Shown here: in pieces, positions 34,424-41,776 of the stretch
Position numbering within the stretch: the stretch's first letter is position 1
Layout: each line of letters opens with the position of its first letter
Assembly: GCA_016716435.1 (NCBI GenBank)
Contig: JADJWI010000003.1
Location: 1,116,001-1,180,000, forward strand
Origin: Acidobacteriota bacterium
Lineage (GTDB): Bacteria > Acidobacteriota > Blastocatellia > Pyrinomonadales > Pyrinomonadaceae
DNA: 64,000 nt
Direction of reading: 5' to 3'
Notes under the pieces: model-generated
Databases searched by the model: none
Seen by the model: only the letters and a program-made list of their open reading frames with translations
What the model was told of the DNA's origin: nothing
Program-made: the position numbers and the translations under genes

Positions 34424-34847
34424 GTTTTTCGGAGTTGGGGTCATCGGACGGCGGGTGAGAAGCGAACTCACGGTCATCTACGAACTCTGAGACAGCCTCG
34501 CACACGGGCTGCGGCTAGCCAGAAATAGGGGAAAATTCCGGTTTGTTGGGGATGGTCGGGGTGTTGTTGGGCGAGGTCGGGGTGTGGTCGCTGGTGCTCG
34601 GGGCGTGATCGGGTTATGGCAGCTTGCGGTGGCCGATGGCGGTTGTTTGCGGGGCGGTTGGCAGGCTCGCGAGACCTGGATGGCGCCGCCAAACCAGCTA
34701 TCCGGCGATCGCGATGGCCCAAACGGTGACCAAGCCTGCTGACGAGCACATCAAACGAGCATTTCAACGAGCCAGACGACGAGCCACTTACCAAACAGCC
34801 TACGAGCAGCGACGAGCCAACAATCAACTTGAAACAGTGTGCCGCTC
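34424..34847. other. gene-free stretch after the HtrA-TPR gene
   Basis: I see no gene, RNA or transposon end. Composition is uneven, with a G-rich run (about 34550-34620) and CGAGC-spaced words (34740-34820), suggesting low-complexity or decayed sequence. Confidence 0.45.
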
Positions 34848-34876
34848 TTGACACGCCATTCGTTTCATATCATACT
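34848..34876 (+). promoter_or_regulatory. strong sigma70-like promoter placing the start at the ATG
   Basis: Consensus TTGACA (34848-34853), 17-bp spacer, CATACT (34871-34876). A transcript would begin near 34883, only about 2 nt before the ATG at 34885, implying a leaderless or nearly leaderless mRNA. Confidence 0.6.
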
Positions 34877-34884
34877 ACGACCGT

Positions 34885-35343
34885 ATGATATCCACAACGA
34901 AAAAGCATATCCGTCGAAACTGGCAGATCTTTCCAAACGACGACCGGCTCGGCCGCTGGTGCAAGCTTTACGCGACGCTCAACCGCGACGGCGATATCAT
35001 GATCAGCCGGTTCACACACGAAGCCCTCGGCTCGCCGGAGTGCGTATTGCTCTTGTTTGATAGCGATGAGCGCGTCATCGGGCTCAAGCCCGCCCGCGAG
35101 ACACAAAAGGACGCGTTCCCCGTCCGCCCACGCGGCAGCTACGGCGGCCGCCGCATCCGTGCCTATCGGTTCTGTCAGCGGCACGCAATAAAGATCGACG
35201 GCACCGTCCGCTTCCCGCGCCTCGAGATAGACGCCGAAGGCATCCTCATCCTCGACACCAAAGACATCGAATACTTCAAGATCCGCCGCCGCCCTAAACC
35301 ACGTCCGTCGCGTAGCGACCCGGTGAATAGAGCCGTGGGTTAA
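34885..35343 (+). CDS. orphan protein of unknown function, C-terminus in a REP unit
   Basis: 152 aa, basic, no signal peptide or membrane segment. It appears to have two alpha/beta parts (NWQIFPNDDRLGRWCKLYAT; ILILDTKDIEYFKI). I do not recognise the family. The last residues (about PSRSDPVNRAVG) and stop are translated from the first REP-like unit, so the original C-terminus was probably lost or extended. The promoter position suggests leaderless translation. Confidence 0.6.
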   Translation: MISTTKKHIRRNWQIFPNDDRLGRWCKLYATLNRDGDIMISRFTHEALGSPECVLLLFDSDERVIGLKPARETQKDAFPVRPRGSYGGRRIRAYRFCQRHAIKIDGTVRFPRLEIDAEGILILDTKDIEYFKIRRRPKPRPSRSDPVNRAVG

Positions 35344-35475
35344 CCTAGAAGAAGGTTCACCCGTCGCATAGCGACGATGTGAATATAGCCGTGGGTGATA
35401 ACCCACGGAGGGATGTAGACAACCCACCACGGGTTCGTGATAGACGTCGTTCACGCCGCGTAGCCGGCGGTTGAA
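35304..35475 (+). repeat. REP-like cluster, left of the transposase
   Basis: Three units of a two-hairpin element: CCGTCGC-n3-GCGAC, then GATGTGAATATAGC, then CCGTGGGT-GATA-ACCCACGG. Unit 2 (35361-35408) is the clearest. Unit 1 (from 35304) has lost part of its second hairpin, and unit 3 (35418-35475) is degenerate. They lie immediately downstream of the transposase stop. Confidence 0.8.
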
Positions 35476-35480
35476 TGCTC

Positions 35481-35933
35481 TTAATCCAAAAGGTAACGTT
35501 CGTCGTATTTGATGCCGTGTTTTTCCAGCAGCGAACGATACTCTGACTCGAATGTGCGTTTTGCGTGGCGTTCGCGCTGCCGTTTAATGTAATCGACCAC
35601 GGCCGGAACGGCGGAATACGAAACGGAAAACACGCCGTATCCATCTTGCCAGCCGAAATTTTCCATTCCCGGGAACTCCCGACGGATGCCGTATGACGAA
35701 TCGCCCTTGATCGCCTTGGCGACTTGGCTCGGCGCCATCGTCGTCGGGCAGCCCGTAAGCGCGTGCACGTGATCATCAGTACCGCCAATTTGGATCGGAG
35801 CTATACCGTGACGCTTCGCAACGCCGCCGATATATGCCCATATCCGCTCTTCGATCTCTGGGCGAATGATCGGCTCCCGATTCTTTGTGCTAAATACGAA
35901 ATGCAAATATATCTGCGAATATGTGTTTGCCAT
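35481..35933 (-). CDS. IS200-like Y1 transposase (RAYT-type)
   Basis: 150 aa from the ATG at 35933 (MANTYSQIYLHFVFSTKNRE). HUH motif in GGTDDHVHALTG (HVH), and the catalytic Tyr in VVDYIKRQRERH near residue 118. It is the size and start of Y1_Tnp single-strand transposases. It has no orfB and is flanked on both sides by palindromic REP units. That is the arrangement of REP-associated tyrosine transposases (RAYT), which act on REP hairpins rather than on full IS ends. Confidence 0.85.
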   Translation of the reverse strand: MANTYSQIYLHFVFSTKNREPIIRPEIEERIWAYIGGVAKRHGIAPIQIGGTDDHVHALTGCPTTMAPSQVAKAIKGDSSYGIRREFPGMENFGWQDGYGVFSVSYSAVPAVVDYIKRQRERHAKRTFESEYRSLLEKHGIKYDERYLLD

Positions 35934-35952
35934 TTTTTGGGGGTGTGTTGAT

Positions 35953-36036
35953 CCGTCGCTGACGCGACGCGCGTTGTTTGCGACCTTACCGTGGGTTATC
36001 ACCCACGGCTACTTTCAAGCCATCGCTCCGCGATGA
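35953..36036 (-). repeat. REP-like unit in inverse orientation, 5' of the transposase
   Basis: Hairpin CCGTCGC-TGA-CGCGACG (35953-35969), perfect hairpin CCGTGGGT-TATC-ACCCACGG (35989-36008) and a CATCGC-TCC-GCGATG hairpin (36020-36036). The order is the reverse of the other units, so the transposase sits between oppositely facing REPs. Confidence 0.75.
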
Positions 36037-36106
36037 AGCAGATAAAGACTACACACCGCCTCCGTCTGAACAAAATCGGAACAATTAAAATTATTGCCCA
36101 AGAGGT

Positions 36107-36264
36107 CCCGTCGCAGAGCGACAATGTGAATGTAGCCGTGTGTGAAACCCATGGTGTTCCGCCGTCGCAGAGCGACGATGTGAATGTCGCGGTGGGTGAC
36201 AACCCACGGAGACGGTGACAACCCACGGACACGGAAAAATAACGCCACCGTCGCGTCAGCGACG
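36107..36264 (+). repeat. REP-like cluster, right side
   Basis: Units at 36107-36155 (second hairpin with two mismatches) and 36161-36232 (CCGTCGC-AGA-GCGACGATGTGAATGTCG with GGTGGGTGACAACCCACGG and an extra ACAACCCACGGAC copy), plus a lone CCGTCGCGTCAGCGACG at 36248-36264. They match the left-hand units in sequence and spacing. Confidence 0.75.
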
Positions 36265-36300
36265 TTTCGACATTCGGCGGGTTGCGATTAGCATTTCGAT

Positions 36301-36543
36301 ATGTACAGCCGAGACAAGCGATCGCCGGTGCCGAAGAGCGAGGCGACCTCGCGGGTGATGAGTGCCAACCGCGGTCGCGACACGGGCCCGGAGCTTCTTC
36401 TCCGCCGGGCGCTTTGGGCCGCCGGCCATCGCGGGTATCGGCTCCATTACAAAAAGGCACCCGGCCGCCCGGATATCTCCTACGTCAGCCGAAAGATCGC
36501 CATCTTCGTCCACGGCTGTCGCGTGTCAGTAGCCCGCACGTAA
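36301..36543 (+). pseudogene. vsr: truncated very-short-patch-repair endonuclease Vsr
   Basis: 80 codons where about 140 are expected. The first 73 match Vsr: VMSANRGRDTGPELLLRRAL, GYRLHYKKAPGRPDISYV (with the catalytic-site Asp), and IFVHGC. It stops just where FWH and the second catalytic His should follow. The final codons and TAA (36541-36543) lie inside the dispersed CCCGCACGTAAGTAAGGGC repeat. Vsr nicks T:G mismatches arising at 5mC sites and normally accompanies a cytosine methyltransferase, which is absent here. Almost certainly inactive. Confidence 0.8.
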
Positions 36544-36551
36544 GTAAGGGC
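36528..36551 (+). repeat. dispersed repeat copy 2, at the vsr breakpoint
   Basis: AGTAGCCCGCACGTAAGTAA then GGGC: the same core as at 9664-9692, in the same orientation relative to the gene, providing the TAA stop that ends the vsr fragment. Confidence 0.75.
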
Positions 36552-36609
36552 ACACCTCGGCGATATTCGATTTTGGACTATTGAATTTCAATCGATATGG
36601 TTTCACTCG

Positions 36610-37125
36610 ATGATACCTATCAAATTTGAAAAGATTGTTCGCTCGGCGACCTTCCAAGAACTCTGGGCCTCACGCGAGCCGGATTTCAAAGCTCTCAACG
36701 AAATCCGCACGCTGAAACGCCACGGAATTTCGGCGACGCATGAGCGGGGCGACGACGATACGTTTCGCGTGATTGCCCAGGTGACCGAGGTAAACGAAAT
36801 AAATTATCTGGTGTTAAAAAGAGGCTTTGTAAAGGTAGTCGAAAAGCCCGCGAAGAAGCCGTTCAGCGATGCTGTAAAGACCATTTTGAAGCGGCCGCGA
36901 AACGGCCCCGGCGGCGGCATTCCGCTGACACTCGGCGAAGTCGCCATGCTCTTCCTCGACGGCTACGCCGGTGACCATCCGAATCTTCTTAGCGTCTACT
37001 CAAAAGGCTATGGCGAGGGGCCGTGCTGGCACGGACTCACACCCGACGACGTCCTCGAAGACGCAAACACCGCCTTCGTCTGGACAAAATGGGAACCGAT
37101 TGAACTCTGGAACGACTCCGACTAA
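36610..37125 (+). CDS. protein of unknown function in the defence-like island
   Basis: 171 aa, no signal peptide or membrane segment. N-terminal helix-rich part (KIVRSATFQELWASREPDFK), middle beta part (TFRVIAQVTEVNEINYLVLK), then GGGIPLTLGEVAMLFLDGYA and a Trp-rich acidic end. I do not recognise the family. It lies between the vsr fragment and the helicase gene, whose stop it overlaps by 4 bp in convergent orientation. It may be an accessory of the island or an unrelated cargo gene. Confidence 0.65.
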   Translation: MIPIKFEKIVRSATFQELWASREPDFKALNEIRTLKRHGISATHERGDDDTFRVIAQVTEVNEINYLVLKRGFVKVVEKPAKKPFSDAVKTILKRPRNGPGGGIPLTLGEVAMLFLDGYAGDHPNLLSVYSKGYGEGPCWHGLTPDDVLEDANTAFVWTKWEPIELWNDSD

Positions 37126-39134
37126 ATGACTTCAAGTCCAATGTCCACTAAGAAGTTGAACGTTCCATCGTAGAAATGATGCGGACGCGTTGTGTCGCTA
37201 TCATCCCCAAATGGGACGAAAATAACCATCCCTTGCCGAGCTCGCGTAAGTAAGACCCTATAGGTGTTTCTTAGATATAGTTGTTCGATTTCGGAGTTCA
37301 CATTCTTCCAGGTGCTTCCTGAGAAATTCTGCGGTGTCCATGTCGCGTCATCGAAGTGCAAATCGCCATCCCAGCAAACTCCTATCCAATCTAATTCTAA
37401 ACCCTGGATGTCAAACTCGGTCGCCACGTCTTCGAGAAAGTAAGATGATCTAGTGTCTTCCTTGCCCTTTAGGAACCAGTCAGATGCTTTTATCTTATTC
37501 TTAACGAAAATTCCGTGAGCCTTCAGACGTCCACCTCCGGACGAGGCAACGAGACCAATTCGGTCAGTTCCGCGAGCCACTTTACGAAGCCATTCTCTAG
37601 CCTTATCAATCTCTCGGGTTAGAGCAATCGGATATCCTGTCTTCTTCAATTGGCTATAAAGATTGCGAGCGGCATTGAAGTTCGCGTCAAGAACAGCTTC
37701 GACGAAATCTGAGACCTTATCCGATCTGAAGGACCGAATTGGCATTTTCAAATGTAACGACTCCCGAACATGACCATTCAGCCTAAGCCATTCCTTGAGC
37801 TCTGTGTCGCTAAGATATACGTTACTTTCTTCGATTGCTGATGAATAGAATAGCTTCCACTTGGGAAAATGCTCCCTGACTGCCCGAAACCACTCTTCTA
37901 TACCCGCTTCACCATCGTGGATCTCTTGTCCACCGCCTACAAGACAAACGATCGTGCTAAAGCCCTCATGCCGGTCCATTTCACCTATCAAGAATTGCGG
38001 TTCGGACTTATCAAACCCGGACTCGATAGTCGGCCCAAGGTAAGACCGTAGCTTCTCACGTGTCCATGCACGCTGCGATTCATCAAAAATCACTACACGT
38101 TCTGCAGGAGATGTGTCGCCGCCCATCTGAGCTGACCGAAACTCATGAATTGCCTGAACGATTGTTGACGCCCAAGCGTGAGTTTGACCAAGCGTTAGCG
38201 GCTCAACTTCCCCTCCAGGATTTGTCGGATCATTTGCAGCCTCAATTTCTATTCGATTTCTCGTCCAACGATCTCGACTCAAGGCTTCGCGGAGAACCTG
38301 AACCAGCGGTCCATTTCCCGACATGTATGTAGCGTGCCTTTGTCCCGTTTCCATATTGCGAATTGCAATATTCAACCCGGCAAGTGTTTTACCAGCCCCT
38401 GGTACGCCTGTTACAAAACATATTGACTTGTGGCCGCTAACGTATGCCTCATCAATAATTTCTTGAATGCAATCGGATGTTGTAGCGAGATTCGCAACAT
38501 CATCTGAATCCGTACGTGCAATTTCCTCAACCTGATGACCAGCGTAAAGAGCCTTGGCTGCCTCAACTATCGTGGGCGTTGGCATGTATCGTGCACGCGA
38601 CCAGGCTTCAGAATCCACCGGCTCGCCCCGCTCAGCGTCTAAGCAAAAACCGAGGACACTGTCTAGATTTGTTGAATTTGCATACACGACATCGTATGTG
38701 AGGTCGAGATGTTTCTTTAGAACTGATTCGCGATGAGGTGCGTTGGTTACCACGAGTATCGGAATTAAAGCTACGTGATGACTCCCCTCGTGGAAATTTT
38801 TAAGGTCAAGAGCGTAGTCGGTGACCTGGTCGATGGCAGATCGATCATAAGCTTCATAACCAACCTTAAACTCGATGACAAAAACGAGGTCATCAAAAAT
38901 TAGAATCGCGTCGACACGCTTCCCCATTCGGGGAATAGAGAATTCGAAGAATAAATGCCCTTTCGTAAAGCCTGCGAGTTTTGATTTCAATATAGCAATC
39001 TGGGCCGTCCATGATGCCTTAAGCTCTGGTGTCAGAGTTTGGAAACCATGTTCTCCTGTCAGCAATCCAAAGATGCGCATTGCATCGTCATCGAGGAACT
39101 CGGCCACTGAGTTTGAATAGTAGAATCGTGCCAC
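37122..39134 (-). CDS. PD-(D/E)XK nuclease-DUF2075 (Schlafen group 3-like) helicase
   Basis: 670 aa. An N-terminal nuclease-like fold shows a candidate active site Glu64 (FFEFSIPRMGKRVDAILIF), Asp75, Glu88-x-Lys90 (VFVIEFKVG) and Gln103. A P-loop ATPase of the DUF2075 type follows: Walker A GVPGAGKT (243-250), Walker B VVIFDESQRAW (from 347), and a late SF1-like motif YRVLLTRARQGMVIFVP. Such proteins recur in phage-defence and R-M neighbourhoods, but their action is mostly untested. The gene is distinctly more AT-rich than the flanking core genes. It follows the XRE gene by 3 bp, so the two are co-transcribed. Confidence 0.82.
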   Translation of the reverse strand: MARFYYSNSVAEFLDDDAMRIFGLLTGEHGFQTLTPELKASWTAQIAILKSKLAGFTKGHLFFEFSIPRMGKRVDAILIFDDLVFVIEFKVGYEAYDRSAIDQVTDYALDLKNFHEGSHHVALIPILVVTNAPHRESVLKKHLDLTYDVVYANSTNLDSVLGFCLDAERGEPVDSEAWSRARYMPTPTIVEAAKALYAGHQVEEIARTDSDDVANLATTSDCIQEIIDEAYVSGHKSICFVTGVPGAGKTLAGLNIAIRNMETGQRHATYMSGNGPLVQVLREALSRDRWTRNRIEIEAANDPTNPGGEVEPLTLGQTHAWASTIVQAIHEFRSAQMGGDTSPAERVVIFDESQRAWTREKLRSYLGPTIESGFDKSEPQFLIGEMDRHEGFSTIVCLVGGGQEIHDGEAGIEEWFRAVREHFPKWKLFYSSAIEESNVYLSDTELKEWLRLNGHVRESLHLKMPIRSFRSDKVSDFVEAVLDANFNAARNLYSQLKKTGYPIALTREIDKAREWLRKVARGTDRIGLVASSGGGRLKAHGIFVKNKIKASDWFLKGKEDTRSSYFLEDVATEFDIQGLELDWIGVCWDGDLHFDDATWTPQNFSGSTWKNVNSEIEQLYLRNTYRVLLTRARQGMVIFVPFGDDSDTTRPHHFYDGTFNFLVDIGLEVI

Positions 39135-39137
39135 AGA

Positions 39138-39383
39138 TTAGATTTCTCTCTTGTTGTCCTCGAACTCACAAAGCTTCGCTACAGACATGGAAAATGTGTC
39201 TGCGAAAACTCCGATGTTGGCTAGGGAGATGTTGCGTTCGCCGCGTTCGATCATGCCGATGTAGGTGCGGTGGAAGCCGGTTAGTTCGGCAAGTTGTTCT
39301 TGGGTTAGGGCGCGGGCGGTGCGGAGAGAGCGGATGCGGTCGCCGAACTGTTTGAGCAGCTTTTTGTTGATGGGGTGCGGCAT
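39138..39383 (-). CDS. XRE-family transcriptional regulator
   Basis: 81 aa, a single helix-turn-helix domain: FGDRIRSLRTARALTQEQLA, GFHRTYIGMIERGERNISL, IGVFADTFSMSVAKLCEFE. The size is that of R-M controller-type or island regulators. It is the first gene of a two-gene unit with the nuclease-helicase, which suggests autoregulation and control of that gene. Confidence 0.85.
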   Translation of the reverse strand: MPHPINKKLLKQFGDRIRSLRTARALTQEQLAELTGFHRTYIGMIERGERNISLANIGVFADTFSMSVAKLCEFEDNKREI

Positions 39384-39396
39384 TATCGGGAGGCGG

Positions 39397-39466
39397 ACGC
39401 GGGCGTCTGCGTTCCGTCAAAGGCTATACGCATTGTATGCGGCGATCAACAGACAATTAGTAGCAT
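39397..39466. repeat. 70-bp perfect direct repeat, left copy
   Basis: Identical to 39964-40033 across 70 bp (ACGCGGGCGTCTGCGTTCCG ... CAATTAGTAGCAT). It lies just upstream of the XRE start. The pair brackets about 500 bp containing the beheaded glycine-zipper gene and low-complexity repeats. Confidence 0.9.
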
Positions 39467-39753
39467 TTATGAATGGTGAATTGTGAATGGTGAATGGTGA
39501 ATGGTGGATTCCAGATTCCAGATTCCGGATTCCGGATTCCGAATTCCGCGTTGGGAGATACGCCCTTGCTTACGCGCGGGCTTCTGCATTCGGACTACTG
39601 GCTTCTGGATTCTGGATTCTGACTTCTGGCTTCTGAATTCTGACTTCTGGGCGCAAAAAAGAGGCAAGCTGTGGGGGCTTGCCTCTGGGATGATCGGGTT
39701 AGGATCTAGTAACGATCTAACGTTTAATGGTTTCCCTTAGTATTCAAAGTTAA
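39467..39753. repeat. low-complexity repeat tract (GGTGAAT, GATTCCR, TTCTGRMT units)
   Basis: Successive runs of (A)TGGTGAAT units (39469-39506), six GATTCCR heptamers (39507-39548), a copy of the dispersed CCCGC repeat (39561-39590), and (C)TTCTGR-type units (39590-39655). The last is the reverse complement of the AGTCAGAAG family seen after the peroxidase and protease genes. No gene is present. Confidence 0.75.
39561..39590 (-). repeat. dispersed CCCGC repeat copy 3
   Basis: CGCCCTTGCTTACGCGCGGG followed by CTTCTGCATT; the core matches copies at 9664, 40109 and 47261. Confidence 0.75.
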
Positions 39754-39987
39754 TTAACGAATAGCCGTTGAGCTCGGTCCGGTCGAGGTGATCATGAACT
39801 GGCTTCCGGCTTCGAGCCGAAGGTTGTCACGTCCCTGGATAAGAACCGTACCGGCACCGGCACCTGCACCGACTCCGGCGCCGATCGCGGCACCGCTGCC
39901 GCCATCAACGATGGCTCCGATAAGAGCACCGAGGACAGCCCCGATACCTGCACGAGTTGCCGTACGCGGGCGTCTGCGTTCCGTCAA
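39754..39987 (-). pseudogene. glycine-zipper protein fragment lacking its signal peptide
   Basis: The frame opens at a TTG (39987) inside the 70-bp repeat, giving an unnatural MTERRRPRTA start. From there it continues into a genuine glycine zipper (GIGAVLGALIGAIVDGGSGA, AIGAGVGAGAGAGTVLI) and a beta tail. The exported N-terminus expected of this family is missing, so the 5' part was probably lost when the repeat arrived. It could be read through but is unlikely to be exported. Confidence 0.6.
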
Positions 39988-40033
39988 AGGCTATACGCAT
40001 TGTATGCGGCGATCAACAGACAATTAGTAGCAT
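39964..40033. repeat. 70-bp perfect direct repeat, right copy
   Basis: Identical partner of 39397-39466. Its left edge coincides with the point where the glycine-zipper protein stops looking natural. Confidence 0.9.
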
Positions 40034-40206
40034 CTGGAGAAGAAGTCAGAAGTCAGAAGTCAGTAGTCAGAAGGTCGGATTCCGGATTCATCGTTCATCA
40101 TTCGGCCACGCCCTTGCTGACGCGCGGGCTTCTGCATTGGCGCGGGCTTCTGCATTGGCGCGGGCTTCTGAATTCTGGCTTCTGAATTCTGGCTTCTGAC
40201 TACTGA
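40034..40206. repeat. AGTCAGAAG / dispersed-repeat tract downstream of larB
   Basis: AAGTCAGAAGTCAGAAGTCAG (about 40044-40064), the dispersed CCCGC repeat (40109-40138) with two extra GGCGCGGGCTTCTGCATT copies directly behind it, then TTCTGRMT units running into the larB 3' end. No gene is present. Confidence 0.75.
40109..40138 (-). repeat. dispersed CCCGC repeat copy 4, with tandem partial copies
   Basis: CGCCCTTGCTGACGCGCGGG then CTTCTGCATT. Two partial copies (GGCGCGGGCTTCTGCATT, then GGCGCGGGCTTCTGAATT) follow, showing local amplification of the right half. Confidence 0.75.
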
Positions 40207-40977
40207 CTACTGGCTTCTGGCTTCTGAATTCTGACTTCTATTAATGAGGCTGGCGGTGAAGCCGGCGCCGAAGCCGTTGTCTATGTTGACGACGGTGACG
40301 TTCGAGGAGCAGGAATTGAGCATACCGAGCAGGGCGGTGACGCCGCCGAACGAGGCTCCGTAGCCGATGGAGGTCGGGACGGCGATGACCGGGACGCTGA
40401 CCAGCCCGCCGACGACCGACGGCAGAGCGCCTTCCATTCCGGCACAGACGATGACGACGCGCGAGGCCTGGAGCCGTTCGCGTTCGGCGAGTATGCGGTG
40501 AACGCCGGCGACTCCGGCGTCCCATATGCGCTGGACGCGGTTGCCCATTGTCTCGGCTGTCAGCGCGGCCTCTTCGGCGACAGGGATGTCGCTGGTGCCG
40601 GCGGTGCAGACGGTGATCTCGCCGGTGCCGAGGTCGGTGCGGTCGCGGAAGACGCGGATGAGCCGAGCCTCTTCGTGCCACTCGGCCTCGGTGTGGATGT
40701 TGCGGATGAGCCCGAAGACCTCGGGCGTCGTGCGGGTGATGAGGACGTTCGGCGAGCGAGCGACGATCCGCTCAAAGATGCCGGCGATCTGCTCCGGCCG
40801 CTTGCCGAGCCCGAAGATCACCTCCGGAAAGCCCTGCCGCGCCGCCCGGCCATGATCAACGCGGGCATAGCCGATGTCTTCAAACGACAGATGCTTGATG
40901 CGTTCGGCGGCGGCTGCTTCGTGGAGACTGCCATCGCGGACCGACGCTAAAATTTTTAGAATCTCTGTTTTATCCAT
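40207..40977 (-). CDS. larB: LarB, nickel-pincer cofactor biosynthesis carboxylase
   Basis: 256 aa. PurE-like C-terminal domain with VCTAGTSDIPVAEEAALTAE, VCAGMEGALPSVVGGL, PTSIGYGASFGGVTALLGML and NSCSSNVTVVNIDNGFGAG, diagnostic for LarB, plus the N-terminal DHGRAARQGFPEVIFG. LarB carboxylates and hydrolyses nicotinic acid adenine dinucleotide for the nickel-pincer cofactor. No larC or larE is visible. The last residues (RSQNSEARSQ) are translated from the TTCTGACTT repeat, a tail not expected in the family. Confidence 0.88.
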   Translation of the reverse strand: MDKTEILKILASVRDGSLHEAAAAERIKHLSFEDIGYARVDHGRAARQGFPEVIFGLGKRPEQIAGIFERIVARSPNVLITRTTPEVFGLIRNIHTEAEWHEEARLIRVFRDRTDLGTGEITVCTAGTSDIPVAEEAALTAETMGNRVQRIWDAGVAGVHRILAERERLQASRVVIVCAGMEGALPSVVGGLVSVPVIAVPTSIGYGASFGGVTALLGMLNSCSSNVTVVNIDNGFGAGFTASLINRSQNSEARSQ

Positions 40978-41038
40978 TAGCGAATTATTAGATTAGCAAA
41001 TCGGCCGCAAACTTGGTTAAGATGCGGGGTATAGAATT

Positions 41039-41653
41039 ATGGAATTGACCGTCGGGATAACCGGTGCCTCGGGCACGATCTATGCACACAAGACGCTGCA
41101 GCTCTTGGCGGCGAGCGGCGCCGTGGAGCAGATAAACCTCATAATGTCCGGGACGGCGGCAACGGTCGCCCAGGTCGAGATGGGTGTAAATCTCAAGGAT
41201 CCGACCGTGCCGAAGATAAACGAATGGCTCGGCCTTGAGCCGGAGTCGCGGCTGATACGCTTTTGGCGGCTCGATAATCTGGCGGCAAAGCCGTCGTCGG
41301 GTTCGCACAAGCAGGCGGGGATGATCATCGTTCCGTGCTCAATGGGAACCATCGGCGCCATCGCGAGCGGGGCGGGTGCGAACCTCATCCATCGCGCGGC
41401 GGACGTCTGCCTGAAAGAGGGCCGCAAGCTCGTCATCGTCCCGCGGGAAACGCCTTTCAACGCCATCCATCTCGAGAATATGCTGCGGCTCTCGCACGCC
41501 GGTGCCCGCATCCTTCCCGCAAGTCCGGGCTTCTATCACCGTCCGAGTTCGATAGACGAACTCGTCGAACATCTCTGCTTCCGGATACTCGATCAATTCG
41601 ACATCCCGCATTCGAAGCGGTCGGTGTGGACGGGAGAGGAAGTGGAGAGTTAA
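41039..41653 (+). CDS. ubiX: UbiX flavin prenyltransferase
   Basis: 204 aa. Starts GITGASGTIYAHKTLQLL; SSGSHKQAGMIIVPCSMGTI, AIASGAGANLIHRAADVCLKE and LVIVPRETPFNAIHLENM are the UbiX signature. It makes prenylated FMN, the cofactor of UbiD-type decarboxylases. The nearby mqnD suggests service to futalosine-pathway or related decarboxylation; no ubiD is in the window. Divergent from larB across 61 bp. Its end runs into ATGGTGAAT repeats. Confidence 0.9.
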   Translation: MELTVGITGASGTIYAHKTLQLLAASGAVEQINLIMSGTAATVAQVEMGVNLKDPTVPKINEWLGLEPESRLIRFWRLDNLAAKPSSGSHKQAGMIIVPCSMGTIGAIASGAGANLIHRAADVCLKEGRKLVIVPRETPFNAIHLENMLRLSHAGARILPASPGFYHRPSSIDELVEHLCFRILDQFDIPHSKRSVWTGEEVES

Positions 41654-41776
41654 TGGTGAATGGTGAATGGTGAATGTGGGAACTCTCCTTTTAATTAATA
41701 ATTAGAAATTAGTAATTAGTAATTGAGAACGACGGGGATTGTGAATTGTAAATCGGTCGTTTGTTAATTGGAAAAG
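41654..41776. repeat. ATGGTGA tandem units and AT-rich ATTAGTA repeats
   Basis: Three TGGTGAA units directly after the ubiX stop, then AATTAATAATTAGAAATTAG and TAATTAGTAATTG, markedly AT-rich. No gene. Confidence 0.6.

Noticed and set aside
34885..35343. Membership of the orphan gene in the IS200/RAYT element
   Set aside because: It has its own promoter and opposite orientation. Only its last residues come from a REP unit, so cargo status cannot be supported.
35304..36264. CRISPR array from repeated GTCGC...GCGAC hairpins
   Set aside because: Spacing is irregular, units occur in both orientations, and a Y1 transposase is in the middle: the REP/RAYT pattern, not CRISPR.
39166..39420. 84-codon minus-strand frame with MTERRRPRPP start
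   Set aside because: Out of frame with the clear XRE gene it overlaps, and it begins inside the 70-bp repeat.
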